A stretch of 64,000 nucleotides of DNA from Rhodococcus sp. UNC23MFCrub1.1 (lineage in GTDB: Bacteria; Actinomycetota; Actinomycetes; Mycobacteriales; Mycobacteriaceae), in assembly GCF_000686025.1 (NCBI RefSeq), contig NZ_JMLQ01000002.1, forward strand, positions 124,001 through 188,000, in the 5' to 3' direction. The position numbers and the translations under genes were made by a program. The notes under the pieces were generated by a model. That model was not told the origin of the DNA. It searched no databases and saw nothing but the letters and a program-made list of their open reading frames with translations. Position 1 is the first letter of the stretch. Each line of letters opens with the position of its first letter. Below are positions 26,344-35,185 of this stretch, one piece after another.

Positions 26344-27108
26344 GTGAACGTCGCGCTGATCGACTCGGGCCTGGGGTCGTTGCCCACGGCAGCCCGCCTG
26401 CGTCGACTGCGCCCGTCGCTCGACCTTCATCTGTACCTCGACCCGGACAACGCGCCGTGGGGACCCAAGCCCACCGCGTGGACGGAGGCGCACGTCGTGG
26501 AGACGGCGCGGCGCGCCGTCGACGGTGGAGCCGAGGTGGTGGTGCTGCCGTGCAACACCGCCAGCGTCATCGCGCTCGACGCGACCCGCGCGGCCCTGGG
26601 GTCCACCCCCGTGGTCGGGACGGTTCCGGCCATCAAACCCGCTGCACTGCAGTGTGACTCGATCACGGTGTGGGCGACGGCGGCGACCACCGCGTCGTCG
26701 TATCAGGCGCGCTTGATCGCGGAGTTCGCGTCGGGTCGCACGGTGTCGGCCGTCGCGTGCCACGGGCTCGCCGATGCCATCGACCGCGGTGATCTCGCGG
26801 CCGTCAGCGCGGCCATCGCGTCGGCAGCGGCGCGGACGCCGGACGACGTGCAGGGCATCGTCCTGGGGTGCACCCATTATCCGCTGGTAGCGGACGAGAT
26901 CATGGCGGCGCTGCCGCCGGGTGTGCGGATGTTCGACAGCGCCGAGGCCGTCGCGGCCCAGACTCTGCGCCGCCTCGACGAGGTGTCGTCGCCGCGTGAG
27001 GGACACGGGAGCGTGTCGGTGACCCTGTCGGGACGCGACGGTTCCCTCCCCGACAGTGCGTTGCGCTTCGCGGCCGGGCGATCGCTCGCGGTGCCCGCGA
27101 CGCTCTGA
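26344..27108 (+). CDS. Glutamate racemase-like protein (Asp/Glu racemase family)
   Basis: The 254-residue protein has the two-domain Asp/Glu racemase signature: ALIDSGLGSLPTAARLRRL with the acidic D7, the paired catalytic cysteines in VLPCNTASV (C70) and VLGCTHYPLV (C176), and YLDPDNAPWG replacing the usual YvaD-FPYG. It interconverts L- and D-glutamate in the MurI family, supplying peptidoglycan. It is slightly short and divergent from standard MurI (NAPWG, extra Ala-rich loops), so it may be a second racemase or have another substrate. It starts at GTG 26344. Confidence 0.78.
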   Translation: MNVALIDSGLGSLPTAARLRRLRPSLDLHLYLDPDNAPWGPKPTAWTEAHVVETARRAVDGGAEVVVLPCNTASVIALDATRAALGSTPVVGTVPAIKPAALQCDSITVWATAATTASSYQARLIAEFASGRTVSAVACHGLADAIDRGDLAAVSAAIASAAARTPDDVQGIVLGCTHYPLVADEIMAALPPGVRMFDSAEAVAAQTLRRLDEVSSPREGHGSVSVTLSGRDGSLPDSALRFAAGRSLAVPATL

Positions 27109-27138
27109 CGCCGTCACCGTCCCGGGAATGAGGAGTCG

Positions 27139-28377
27139 GTGGGGGGGGTTGGACCCACGGTGACGACGACCGAGGTGCGACCCCAGTCCTGGATGACCCC
27201 CGTTCGCTCGTTCTGGGTGGTGGCCCTCGTGTTCTTCACCGTCATGGGATCGTCGGCGGCGCCGTCCCCGCTGTACCCCGTGTACCAGTCCCGATGGGGA
27301 TTCGGCGCGTCGACGCTGACCATCGTCTTCGCCGTGTACGTCTTCGCACTACTCGCCGCCCTGTTGACCGTCGGGTCGCTGTCCGACCACCTCGGCCGTA
27401 AGCCCGTGATCGTGACGTCGCTGCTCGTGCTGATCGCCAGCCAGGTCGTCTTCGTGTTCGCCGACGGGGTCGGCTGGCTCATCGCCGCGCGCGTCGTGCA
27501 GGGTCTGGCGGCCGGCGCGGCCATGGGTGCCCTGACCGCCGCGATCATCGATCTGCAGCCGACCGACCGTCTCGGCCCCCTGGTGAGCTCGGTCGCACCG
27601 GCCTTCGGGCTGGGAGCAGGCGGTATCGCGGCCGGACTGCTGGTGCAGTTCGCGCCGTTCCCCACCACGCTCGTGTACGTCGTGATGATCGTCGCGCTGG
27701 TCGTCCTCACGGCGCTCGTCGTGGCAGTGCCGGAATCCGCGGTCCGGGCAGGCTTCGACGACCGTCGACACGTCGTGCGGGTGCTGACGCCGACCCTCGG
27801 GCTGCCCGTGTCGATCCGTGCCCACTTCTGGCCGGTCGTCCCCGCGCTCGTCGCGACGTGGTCGCTGGGCGGGTTCCACCTGTCGCTGGGGCCGTCCATC
27901 ATGGGCACGGTCTTCGATCTCCGCGGCGCCGTCGTGGGCGGGCTGGACATCTTCACGATGTTCACGGCCGGAGCGATCGGTGCCGCGTCCGCTCGTACTC
28001 TTCTCCCGCGCACGGCCATGACCGCCGGTGCACTCACTCTCGCTGCGGGCATCGTGGTGAATCTCGTCGGGCTGCACATCGCGTCGGCGCCGCTGTACTT
28101 CGTCGGGACCGCGGTGTCCGGGTTCGGCTGGGGCGCGACGTTCCTCGGCGCGATGAGCATCATCGGCGCTCTCGCACCGCCGGAGCATCGCGGCAGTGTC
28201 TTCGCCACGACGCTCGTGCTGAGTTACCTCGCCTTCAGCGTGCCGGCCATCGTCGCGGGTGTGGCGATCCACTCGGCCGGTCTCCTCGTCACCGCGACGG
28301 TCTACGGAGCGGTCGTCGTGGCGCTGGCGTCGGGTGCCGTCACGACGACGGTGCTCCGCTCACCCGCGCGCGTCTGA
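27139..28377 (+). CDS. MFS transporter
   Basis: The 412-residue carrier has about twelve helices, motif A between helices 2 and 3 (GSLSDHLGRKPVIVTSLLVL) and AARVVQGLAAGAAMGALTAAIIDL, typical of drug-proton antiporter MFS proteins. The GTG at 27139 has AGGAG three bases upstream, which is tight. An alternative GTG at 27160 is equally possible and does not change the membrane domain. It follows the racemase-like gene by 30 bp and may share its transcript. The substrate is unknown. Confidence 0.82.
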   Translation: MGGVGPTVTTTEVRPQSWMTPVRSFWVVALVFFTVMGSSAAPSPLYPVYQSRWGFGASTLTIVFAVYVFALLAALLTVGSLSDHLGRKPVIVTSLLVLIASQVVFVFADGVGWLIAARVVQGLAAGAAMGALTAAIIDLQPTDRLGPLVSSVAPAFGLGAGGIAAGLLVQFAPFPTTLVYVVMIVALVVLTALVVAVPESAVRAGFDDRRHVVRVLTPTLGLPVSIRAHFWPVVPALVATWSLGGFHLSLGPSIMGTVFDLRGAVVGGLDIFTMFTAGAIGAASARTLLPRTAMTAGALTLAAGIVVNLVGLHIASAPLYFVGTAVSGFGWGATFLGAMSIIGALAPPEHRGSVFATTLVLSYLAFSVPAIVAGVAIHSAGLLVTATVYGAVVVALASGAVTTTVLRSPARV

Positions 28378-28421
28378 CCCAGCACTGCGCGGACGGGTTC
28401 CATGAGGAATATTGGTGTCCC

Positions 28422-29522
28422 ATGACGTCTGCCGACACCGTGACCGGACGTGCGCGTTTCACCCGCGACGAGATCCCCCGGCTCCTGGGCCTGGCAGCAG
28501 TGCTCGTGGCGCTGCACGTCGTCGGGTGGGGCCTGTTCCTGCACTACGACTCGATCCCGGCGATCCACGGCCTCACCGGCGCGGACGGCACTCTCGTCTA
28601 CGCGGGCGCCGGGGTGTTGGCCTACACGTTGGGCATGCGGCACGCCTTCGACGCCGACCACATCGCGGCCATCGACGACACCACCCGACTGTTGCTGCAG
28701 AAGGGCAGGCGGCCCCTGGCGGTCGGACTGTTCTTCTCGCTCGGGCACTCGACGGTCGTGTTCGCGTTCGTCGCCGCGATCGCGTTCGCCGCATCGCGCG
28801 CGACGGACTTCCGGGACGCCTTCGCGGACACCGGCGGCCTCATCGGCACCCTCGTCTCCGGCACGTTCCTCTACCTCATCGCGGCCCTGAACCTGGTCGT
28901 CCTCGTCGGCATCGTGCGCATGTGGCGTGCCGCGCGGCGCGGACAGTTCTCCGACGAGACGCTCGACGATCTCCTCGCACGCAGAGGACTGCTCAATCGG
29001 ATCTTCCGCGGCCGCTACGACCGGATGATCAGCCACTCGTGGCAGATGTATCCGCTGGGGCTGCTCTTCGGCCTGGGGTTCGACACCGCCACGCAGGTCG
29101 GTCTGCTCGCCGTGGCGGGCACCAGCGCCATCGCCGGTGGCCTGCCGCCGATGGCCATCATCGCGCTGCCGGTGCTGTTCGCGGCCGGCATGTCGACGAT
29201 GGACACGCTCGACGGCGTCTTCATGTCCAAGGCGTACGGCTGGGCCTTCGTCACGCCGGTCCGGAAGATCTACTACAACATCACGATGACGGGCCTGTCG
29301 ATCTTCCTCGCCCTCGTGGTGGGCACCGTGCAGATCCTGTCGTTGCTCGGTGAGGAACTCGGACTGTCCGGCGGCATCTGGGACGCGGTGGCCGCAGTGG
29401 ATCTCACCCTGGCGGGCCAGATCGTGGTGGTCGTGTTCGTGGTGGTCTGGATCGGCTCGATCGTCTATTACAAGGCGGCGCGCATCGACGACCGGTTCGA
29501 GCGGGAGACGCCGGCGAGCTGA
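28422..29522 (+). CDS. Nickel/cobalt permease, HoxN/NixA (NiCoT) family
   Basis: This 366-residue eight-helix transporter carries the NiCoT signature GMRHAFDADHIAAIDDTTR in helix 2 (H and D residues that bind Ni or Co). Further conserved segments are LGHSTVVF, LGFDTATQVGLLA and FAAGMSTMDTLDGVFM. It imports Ni2+ or Co2+ with high affinity. In this window cobalt supply could serve B12-dependent EutBC at 42.6 kb, and nickel could serve urease or hydrogenase elsewhere; both are inference. ATG 28422 starts the protein. It converges on the Mur ligase gene with only 10 bp between stops. Confidence 0.94.
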   Translation: MTSADTVTGRARFTRDEIPRLLGLAAVLVALHVVGWGLFLHYDSIPAIHGLTGADGTLVYAGAGVLAYTLGMRHAFDADHIAAIDDTTRLLLQKGRRPLAVGLFFSLGHSTVVFAFVAAIAFAASRATDFRDAFADTGGLIGTLVSGTFLYLIAALNLVVLVGIVRMWRAARRGQFSDETLDDLLARRGLLNRIFRGRYDRMISHSWQMYPLGLLFGLGFDTATQVGLLAVAGTSAIAGGLPPMAIIALPVLFAAGMSTMDTLDGVFMSKAYGWAFVTPVRKIYYNITMTGLSIFLALVVGTVQILSLLGEELGLSGGIWDAVAAVDLTLAGQIVVVVFVVVWIGSIVYYKAARIDDRFERETPAS

Positions 29523-29532
29523 TCCGCGGGAG

Positions 29533-31035
29533 TCATCGGGCGACGATCGCGTCGTGCAGTTCGGCGTGATCGTCGAAGTACACGGTTCGGCTGCCGAAGT
29601 GCTGCCAGGTGTCGTTGCCTCGCCCCGCCACGACGACGGTGTCGCCGGCCGCCGCGTCCGCCACGGCGTGGTGGAATGCTGCGCGCCGGTCCGCGATCTC
29701 CACCACGCGGACGCCCCGATCACCGGACCGGGCGCCGCGGACGACGTCGGCGCGAATCGAGTGCGGATCCTCGCCGTTGGCACTCTCGTCCGTGACGACG
29801 ATGTCGTTCGCATAGGCCGCGGCGACCGTGCCCAGCTCGACGCGCTTGCCCACGTCACGGTCACCGGTCGCCCCGATGACCAGGATCAGGCGCCCCGGGG
29901 TGATGCGCCGCAGGTACGGCAGGATCGCGCGCTGGCCGGACACGTTGTGCATGTAGTCGACGAGGGCGGTGAAGTCCTGGCCGGCCGACACGGTCTCGCA
30001 TCGGCCGGGAATGTTGTGCAGCGCCGAGATGCCGGCGGCCGCACGCTCCGCGTCCACCCCACCGGAGACGAGGGAGGCGAGTGCGACCAGAGCGTTCGCC
30101 ACCTGGTGGGGGCCGAGAACCTGCAGTGAGAGCGGGATGTCGCCCACCGGGGTCCGGGCGAGGAATCGGGTGCGATGCGTCGTGCAGTCGATGCGATCGG
30201 CGCGGAAGTCCGCCGAAGGATCGGACACCGAGCACGTCACCGTCGGCACCGCGCACTCCGACGCGAGCCGCCGCCCGTACTCGTCGTCGATCATGACGAC
30301 GGCCCGTCCGGTGCGGTCAGGGGTGAACAGTGAGGCCTTGGTCCGGTAGTACTCCTCCATCGAGCCGTGGAAGTCGAGGTGGTCCCGGCCGAGATTGGTG
30401 AAGGCGGTGACGGCGAACTCCACCCCGTCGACGCGGTGCTGGGCGATGGCGTGCGAGGACACCTCGAGGGCGGCGGCCGTGCATCCGTTGTGGACGAACG
30501 TCGACAGCGTGCGTTGGAGCACCGTCGCCTCGGGAGTGGTGCGCACCGGGGCCTCGTCGCTGCCGGCGCCGCTGACCGCGACCCCGGAGATCATCCCCGC
30601 ACGATGACCCGCGGCGCGCAGGCCGGCGTGGTGGAAGTGCGTCGTGCTGGTCTTGCCGTTGGTGCCCGTCGCTCCGAACACGGCCATCGACGAGGACGGG
30701 CTCCCGTGGAACCATGCGGCCAGCGGACCGACGACGACCCGCGGATCCGCGACCACGATGCTCGGCAACCGGGTGCCGGGCCGATCGCTGAGCACGGCCA
30801 CCGCGCCGGCGCGCTGGGCGTCCTCCTCGAAATCGAGACCGTGCCAGCGTGTTCCGGGGAGCGCGACATACAGATCGCCGGGCCGCACCGCACGCGAATC
30901 GTCACAGAGATCGTCCACCGTGACCGGCTCGGCGGGACCTGTGACCGATCCGCCCGCGCGGTCGGCGACGTCGACGAGGGACCTTGCCCCCTGGCCACCG
31001 GCATGCCGGATCGGACGGCGGGACACGACACTCAC
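29533..31035 (-). CDS. MurE-like Mur ligase family protein lacking the DNPR signature
   Basis: The 500-residue ATP-dependent ligase has the three Mur domains. The N-terminal domain carries DSRAVRPGDLYVALPGTRWHG. The central ATPase has FGATGTNGKTSTTHF, TTPEAT, EVSSHAIAQHRVDGVEFAVTAFTNLGRDHLDFHGSMEEYY and the carbamylated-lysine region YRTKASLF. The C-terminal domain has LVDYMHN and GATGDRDVGKR. Where MurE has D-N-P-R for diaminopimelate it reads DESANGEDP, so another amino acid or acceptor is likely. The GTG at 31035 was chosen because TACCGC (31042-31047) can act as a -10 for a leaderless start. It is divergent from the GNAT gene. Confidence 0.8.
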   Translation of the reverse strand: MSVVSRRPIRHAGGQGARSLVDVADRAGGSVTGPAEPVTVDDLCDDSRAVRPGDLYVALPGTRWHGLDFEEDAQRAGAVAVLSDRPGTRLPSIVVADPRVVVGPLAAWFHGSPSSSMAVFGATGTNGKTSTTHFHHAGLRAAGHRAGMISGVAVSGAGSDEAPVRTTPEATVLQRTLSTFVHNGCTAAALEVSSHAIAQHRVDGVEFAVTAFTNLGRDHLDFHGSMEEYYRTKASLFTPDRTGRAVVMIDDEYGRRLASECAVPTVTCSVSDPSADFRADRIDCTTHRTRFLARTPVGDIPLSLQVLGPHQVANALVALASLVSGGVDAERAAAGISALHNIPGRCETVSAGQDFTALVDYMHNVSGQRAILPYLRRITPGRLILVIGATGDRDVGKRVELGTVAAAYANDIVVTDESANGEDPHSIRADVVRGARSGDRGVRVVEIADRRAAFHHAVADAAAGDTVVVAGRGNDTWQHFGSRTVYFDDHAELHDAIVAR

Positions 31036-31100
31036 CAGGATGCGGTACCCGAAAGTAGAACGCTCAACCACCTCTGTGCGGCACCCGGGACACTGGAGGG

Positions 31101-31610
31101 GTGAGCGCAGCCGACGGAGACTCCACGCAGGCCCGAGTGGTGCTGAGGACCATGCCCGACGATCGACTTCCCGAATGGGTCGAGCGCAGCCGCGGTGACT
31201 ACCGCGCGGATCGCGTCCGGGCGGGTGACACCCTCGAACAGGCGACCGACAACGCCGAGCAGAGTTTCTCCGCCTACTTCCCCGACGGTCGTCCGGCACC
31301 GCATCATCAGGTGTACGACGTGCTGGACGGCGAGACCGTGGTGGGGTCACTGTGGATCGGGCCCCAGTCGATCGCGACCACTACCGACTGGTGGGTCTGG
31401 GACGTCGCCATCGACGAGCGGTACCGGGGTCGCGGCCTCGGCCGGGCGGCGATGCTCCTGGCGGAGGACGCCGTGCGGGAGAACGGCGGAACGGTACTCG
31501 GGCTCAACGTCTTCGGCTTCAACACGGCGGCGCGTCGGCTGTACGAGTCGCTGGGGTACGACACCGCGTCCCTCCGGATGCAGAAGGTTCTCCGGAAGGA
31601 CGCGCGATGA
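31101..31610 (+). CDS. GNAT-family N-acetyltransferase
   Basis: The 169-residue protein has the GNAT acetyl-CoA fold: VVGSLWIG, VWDVAIDERYRGRGLGRAAMLLAEDAV (the R-G-R-G-L-G pyrophosphate loop), LGLNVFGFNTAARRLYESLGYD and a terminal strand. It acetylates an unknown amine. The GTG at 31101 has GGAGGG directly upstream. The conserved RTMPDDRLPEWVERSRGDYRADRV begins soon after, so a later ATG (31152) would remove part of the fold. It overlaps the alarmone synthetase gene by ATGA, which suggests translational coupling. Confidence 0.87.
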   Translation: MSAADGDSTQARVVLRTMPDDRLPEWVERSRGDYRADRVRAGDTLEQATDNAEQSFSAYFPDGRPAPHHQVYDVLDGETVVGSLWIGPQSIATTTDWWVWDVAIDERYRGRGLGRAAMLLAEDAVRENGGTVLGLNVFGFNTAARRLYESLGYDTASLRMQKVLRKDAR

Positions 31611-32353
31611 GCGTGGACGAGCCGGTGGTGTTCGACCTCACCGCGGCGCGCGACGAGTTCACCCGCTTCATGATGTCCTACCGCTTCGGCATGCAGGAGC
31701 TCACCACCAAGATCGACATCCTGAAGGACGAGTTCACGCACCTGCATTCCTACAGCCCCATCGAGCACGTGGTGTCGCGGCTGAAGACGCCGCGCAGCAT
31801 CGCCGAGAAGGCCGTGCGCAAGGGGATTCCGTTGACGTTCCAGGCGATTCGCGCCGGTCTGTTCGACATCGCCGGCGTCCGGATCACCTGTAGTTTCATC
31901 GCCGACACCTATGCGGTGAAGGAGATGCTGGCGTCGCAGAGCGACATCCGAGTGCTCGAGTTCGAGGACTACATCGCGAATCCGAAGCCCAACGGGTACC
32001 GCAGTCTCCACCTCACCATCGAGATTCCGGTGTTCCTGTCCGACCGCACGGAGCACGTCTTCGTGGAGCTGCAGATCCGGACCATCGCGATGGACTTCTG
32101 GGCGAGTCTCGAACACAAGATCTTCTACAAGTACGACGGTGAGGTGCCGCAACGCCTGCGGGACGAGTTGCGCGAGGCGGCGATGGCCGCGGGCACGCTC
32201 GACATCACGATGGAGCGACTGCACGCCGAGGTGGTCCGTCTCGGCGACGCCCGCACCGACGCCGGCCCCGACTACGAGGAGCTGTTCCTGCGCTCGCTCA
32301 TGCCGGGACTGGCGCCGGATCCGCGGTCAGGCGGGGACGTTCCGCACCCGTAG
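31607..32353 (+). CDS. Small alarmone synthetase-like protein (RelA/SpoT synthetase domain)
   Basis: The 248-residue protein contains only a RelA/SpoT-type nucleotidyltransferase domain: SRLKTPRSIAEKAVRKGI, GLFDIAGVRITCSFIADTYAVKEML, NPKPNGYRSLHLTIEI and ELQIRTIAMDFWASLEHKIFYKY. There is no HD hydrolase domain and no TGS/ACT regulatory part, as in RelQ/YjbM-type synthetases that make (p)ppGpp from GTP or GDP and ATP. Its activity would be set by expression or allostery. It is coupled to the GNAT gene upstream, and its last 27 bp overlap the convergent NCS1 gene. Confidence 0.88.
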   Translation: MSVDEPVVFDLTAARDEFTRFMMSYRFGMQELTTKIDILKDEFTHLHSYSPIEHVVSRLKTPRSIAEKAVRKGIPLTFQAIRAGLFDIAGVRITCSFIADTYAVKEMLASQSDIRVLEFEDYIANPKPNGYRSLHLTIEIPVFLSDRTEHVFVELQIRTIAMDFWASLEHKIFYKYDGEVPQRLRDELREAAMAAGTLDITMERLHAEVVRLGDARTDAGPDYEELFLRSLMPGLAPDPRSGGDVPHP

Positions 32354-33913
32354 CGAGGTCTTCGTGGCCAGCACCCAGTAGAGGGCGAAGCCGATGCCGC
32401 AGCCGATGAACCAGCTGTACTGCGCCGCGGTGTGCATTCCGGTGAGGGTGCCGCCCGTGAGCACGGGGAACATCGCGAAGACGGCACCGACGGCGGTGGC
32501 GATCAGCGCGGCCGGGTTGTAGCCCTTGGCGTAGTGGTACGTGCCGCTCTCGTCCATGGTGAACAGGTCGTCGACGATGACCTTCTGCTTGCGGATGAGG
32601 TAGTAGTCCGCGATGAGGATGCCGAACAGCGGTCCGATGAACGCTCCCAGGGTCTCGAGCGTGTAGTGGATGACGTCGGGATTGTTGTAGAGGTTCCACG
32701 GCGTGATGAGCACGGAGCCGACGGCGGCGATCATGCCGCCGGCGCGCCAGCTGATCTTCTGCGGGCTGACGTTGGAGAAGTCGAAGGCCGGCGAGATGAA
32801 GTTCGCGACGATGTTGATACCGATCGTGGCGATCGTGAAGGTCAACGCGCCCAACATGATCGCGAAGGTGCTGTCGATGCGCGCCACCGTCGTGACGGGG
32901 TCGGTGATGAGCTCGCCGAAGACGGGAACGGTGAGGGACGCGGTGACGACGACGAGGATCGAGAAGAGCAGGAAGTTGACGGGCAGGCCCAGGAAGTTGC
33001 CGCGCTTCACGGCGGCGTAGCTCTTTCCGTAGCGCGAGAAGTCGCCGAAGTTGAGCATCGGACCCGAGAAGTAGGAGACGACGAGCGCGATCGCGCCGAG
33101 CATGACGGGCACCGCGGCGAACCCCGTGTAGGTGACGTCGCCGAGGTTCAGGTCGATGGCGCTCCAGCCGGCTTCGTGAATCAAGTAGCCGCACAACAGG
33201 AACATGACGACGTAGACGGCCGGGCCGCAGAAGTCGATGAACTTGCGGATGGACTCCATGCCGCGCCAGAAGACCGCCGCCTGCAGGACCCACAGGAGCA
33301 TGAAGCTGCCCCACCCCAGAGTGGACAGTCCCGCGAAGCCGTGGAGGTCTCGGTCCGCCCACGGACCGAGCGCCGGGAACAGCTTGATCAACACGATGTC
33401 GAGCGCGGCGGAGGCCAGGAAGGTCTGGATCCCGTACCACGCCACCGCGATCAGTCCTCGGATGATGGCGGGAACGTTGGCCCCGAGGACGCCGAAGACC
33501 GATCGACAGATCACCGGGTACGGGACACCTGCGACCTGACTGGGCTTGGCCACCAGGTTGCAGAAGACGTAGACGATCGAGATGCCGACGAGGAGACAGA
33601 CGAGCACCTGCCAACTGGCCAGTCCCAGCGCGAAAAGGCTGCCCGCGGTGACGTATCCGCCCACGGAGTGCACGTCGGACATCCAGAACGCGAAGATGTT
33701 GTAGGACGACCAGGTCTGCTTCCGCAGCGGGGCGAGGTCCTCGTTGGTGAGCCTCGGGTCGTACCCCTCCTTGATCACTCCACCCCCCACCGGATGTCCC
33801 TCTGCTGTCGACCCGCCTCCGGCGTACCCGTGTGCCTCGATCAGATCGTTCACACCGGAGCGGGACCCGGGAGGCGGGTCGAACGGGCCGGTGTGCGGAA
33901 TGGTGTCGGTCAT
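32327..33913 (-). CDS. NCS1-family nucleobase/hydantoin/allantoin transporter
   Basis: The 528-residue protein has about twelve membrane helices of the NCS1 (Mhp1-like) family: SSYNIFAFWMSDVHSVGGYVTAGSLFALGLASW (helix 1), GVPYPVICRSVFGVLGANVPAIIRG (helix 3), NFGDFSRY, NFISPAFDFSNV and GPLFGILIADYYLIRKQ. The long Gly-rich N-terminus (about 55 residues) is polar. Members import uracil, allantoin, hydantoins or cytosine with Na+ or H+. The GntR regulator gene follows upstream in the same orientation and probably controls it. The substrate is not determinable from sequence. Confidence 0.88.
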   Translation of the reverse strand: MTDTIPHTGPFDPPPGSRSGVNDLIEAHGYAGGGSTAEGHPVGGGVIKEGYDPRLTNEDLAPLRKQTWSSYNIFAFWMSDVHSVGGYVTAGSLFALGLASWQVLVCLLVGISIVYVFCNLVAKPSQVAGVPYPVICRSVFGVLGANVPAIIRGLIAVAWYGIQTFLASAALDIVLIKLFPALGPWADRDLHGFAGLSTLGWGSFMLLWVLQAAVFWRGMESIRKFIDFCGPAVYVVMFLLCGYLIHEAGWSAIDLNLGDVTYTGFAAVPVMLGAIALVVSYFSGPMLNFGDFSRYGKSYAAVKRGNFLGLPVNFLLFSILVVVTASLTVPVFGELITDPVTTVARIDSTFAIMLGALTFTIATIGINIVANFISPAFDFSNVSPQKISWRAGGMIAAVGSVLITPWNLYNNPDVIHYTLETLGAFIGPLFGILIADYYLIRKQKVIVDDLFTMDESGTYHYAKGYNPAALIATAVGAVFAMFPVLTGGTLTGMHTAAQYSWFIGCGIGFALYWVLATKTSLRVRNVPA

Positions 33914-34046
33914 CGTGTCTCCGTCGCTGGTGCGGACCGTGGTCGGTGCTGCGGAGAAGTCTGAGCCCGTTGTATTTCCGTGTCGTGACGAAACCGATAT
34001 ATCTCTTTACCGGCAGGTTTCCGGGTCCGGTCTGTCCGGTTCCGGC

Positions 34047-34748
34047 TCAGGAGAGCAGGCCGGAACCCGCCGGAAGCGTCGCGATGACGTCGTTCAGCCG
34101 CTCGTTGTGGTGCCCTGCCGCCGCCAGGAGTGCCGCCGAGTCGCGGTCGACGAACGCGCGGACCATGACGCTGTGATCGTCGTTCAACGCCGCGCGGTCC
34201 GCACCCAGCACGTGCACCATCGGTTGGACCGGCTCCGTGACGTTCCACGCGACGTCGAGCATGTGGAGCAGGCGGTACATCCGGGACGGCGCGGTGAGGG
34301 CGACGTGGAACTCGCGGCTCAACCGGTGGTAGCGCTGGGGATCGTCGTCCGCGATCGAGGATCGGAGGTCTCGCTCGATCTGTTCGGCACGACGCCGTTC
34401 CCCGTCGGTGGCGGCCTCGGCCGCCACCGCGAGGGCGGCGTTCTCGAGCACCTCCCGAACGATGTACATCTCGCGCAGTTCCTGAGACGTCAACTGCGCG
34501 ACCGTGTATCCGAGGTTGGGTCGATGCGACACCAGATTCTCGCCGATGAGGGTCTTCAGCGATTCGCGCACCGGGATGCGGCTGACTCCGAACACGTCGG
34601 CGACGTCGCCCAGGGGAATGGGCGTTCCCGGCGGGGCGTCACCCGACAGGATGACCCGGCGGAGTTCGGTGAGGATCTCCTCCTGTGAACCACCCGCGAC
34701 GTCGCGGGACAGTTTCGCGAGCAGGGCCGAGCGGCGACGCGGCGGCAT
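34047..34748 (-). CDS. GntR-family regulator, FadR subfamily (FCD domain)
   Basis: The 233-residue protein has an N-terminal winged helix (EEILTELRRVILSGDAPPGTPIPLGDVADVFGVSRIPVRESLKTLIGENLV). An all-helical FCD ligand domain follows, with REMYIVREVLENAALAVAAEA and the metal-site-like RLSREFHVAL and HHNERLNDVI. FCD regulators usually respond to organic acids or purine-degradation intermediates. It lies 133 bp upstream of the NCS1 transporter gene in the same direction. The gap holds an AT-rich segment (GATATATC region near 33997) that may be promoter and operator. Control of nucleobase uptake is the natural inference. Confidence 0.88.
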   Translation of the reverse strand: MPPRRRSALLAKLSRDVAGGSQEEILTELRRVILSGDAPPGTPIPLGDVADVFGVSRIPVRESLKTLIGENLVSHRPNLGYTVAQLTSQELREMYIVREVLENAALAVAAEAATDGERRRAEQIERDLRSSIADDDPQRYHRLSREFHVALTAPSRMYRLLHMLDVAWNVTEPVQPMVHVLGADRAALNDDHSVMVRAFVDRDSAALLAAAGHHNERLNDVIATLPAGSGLLS

Positions 34749-35149
34749 CGTGACCCCTTCTGCGAACCGGGACGGGACATGGCGACTCTAACCGGGGGAG
34801 TCGTCGGACGCTCGCGTGTCGCCGCATCGGTGCGACGAGAGTTGGTGAACGTTCACGTCGGCGGACGCCGGTCGATCGATCCGCTGCCGGGCAGTCGGCT
34901 CGCCTGCCCGAGCTCGCGGCGCGGGCTCCCCGGTGCACGTCGATCTGCCGTGGACGATCCGGTCGGCGGCCGCTCGATCCGAGCGAACCTCAAGTCTCGC
35001 TTGACAGTCGAGACCAGGCACGCCGACCGGTCGGGGTCACGGCGCGCCGAGCAGCGCCGATGCACGGTGCGCGCGGGGCGGGTGTCCCTCGAACGGACCA
35101 CAGCGCGATTCCCGCGTCGGCGGGTGTTCGGGCCGATCCTGCCCGACTT
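34749..35149. other. Intergenic region without a credible gene; one perfect palindrome
   Basis: No frame in this 401-bp stretch looks coding. It contains GTGAACGTTCAC (34845-34856), a perfect 12-bp palindrome that could be an operator, and TAGAGT on the minus strand (34785-34790), a possible -10 for the GntR gene. The rest is GC-rich sequence of no recognised type. Confidence 0.45.
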
Positions 35150-35179
35150 ATGACAAATACCGAGAGAGGCCCTTACGAT
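35150..35179 (+). promoter_or_regulatory. Promoter of the MftF-like gene, leaderless
   Basis: ATGACA (-35, 35150-35155; five of six consensus bases) and TACGAT (-10, 35174-35179) are 18 bp apart. The start point falls at the ATG at 35186. This decides the start against an in-frame ATG at 35150, which is itself part of the -35 box. Confidence 0.65.
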
Positions 35180-35185
35180 GACCCG

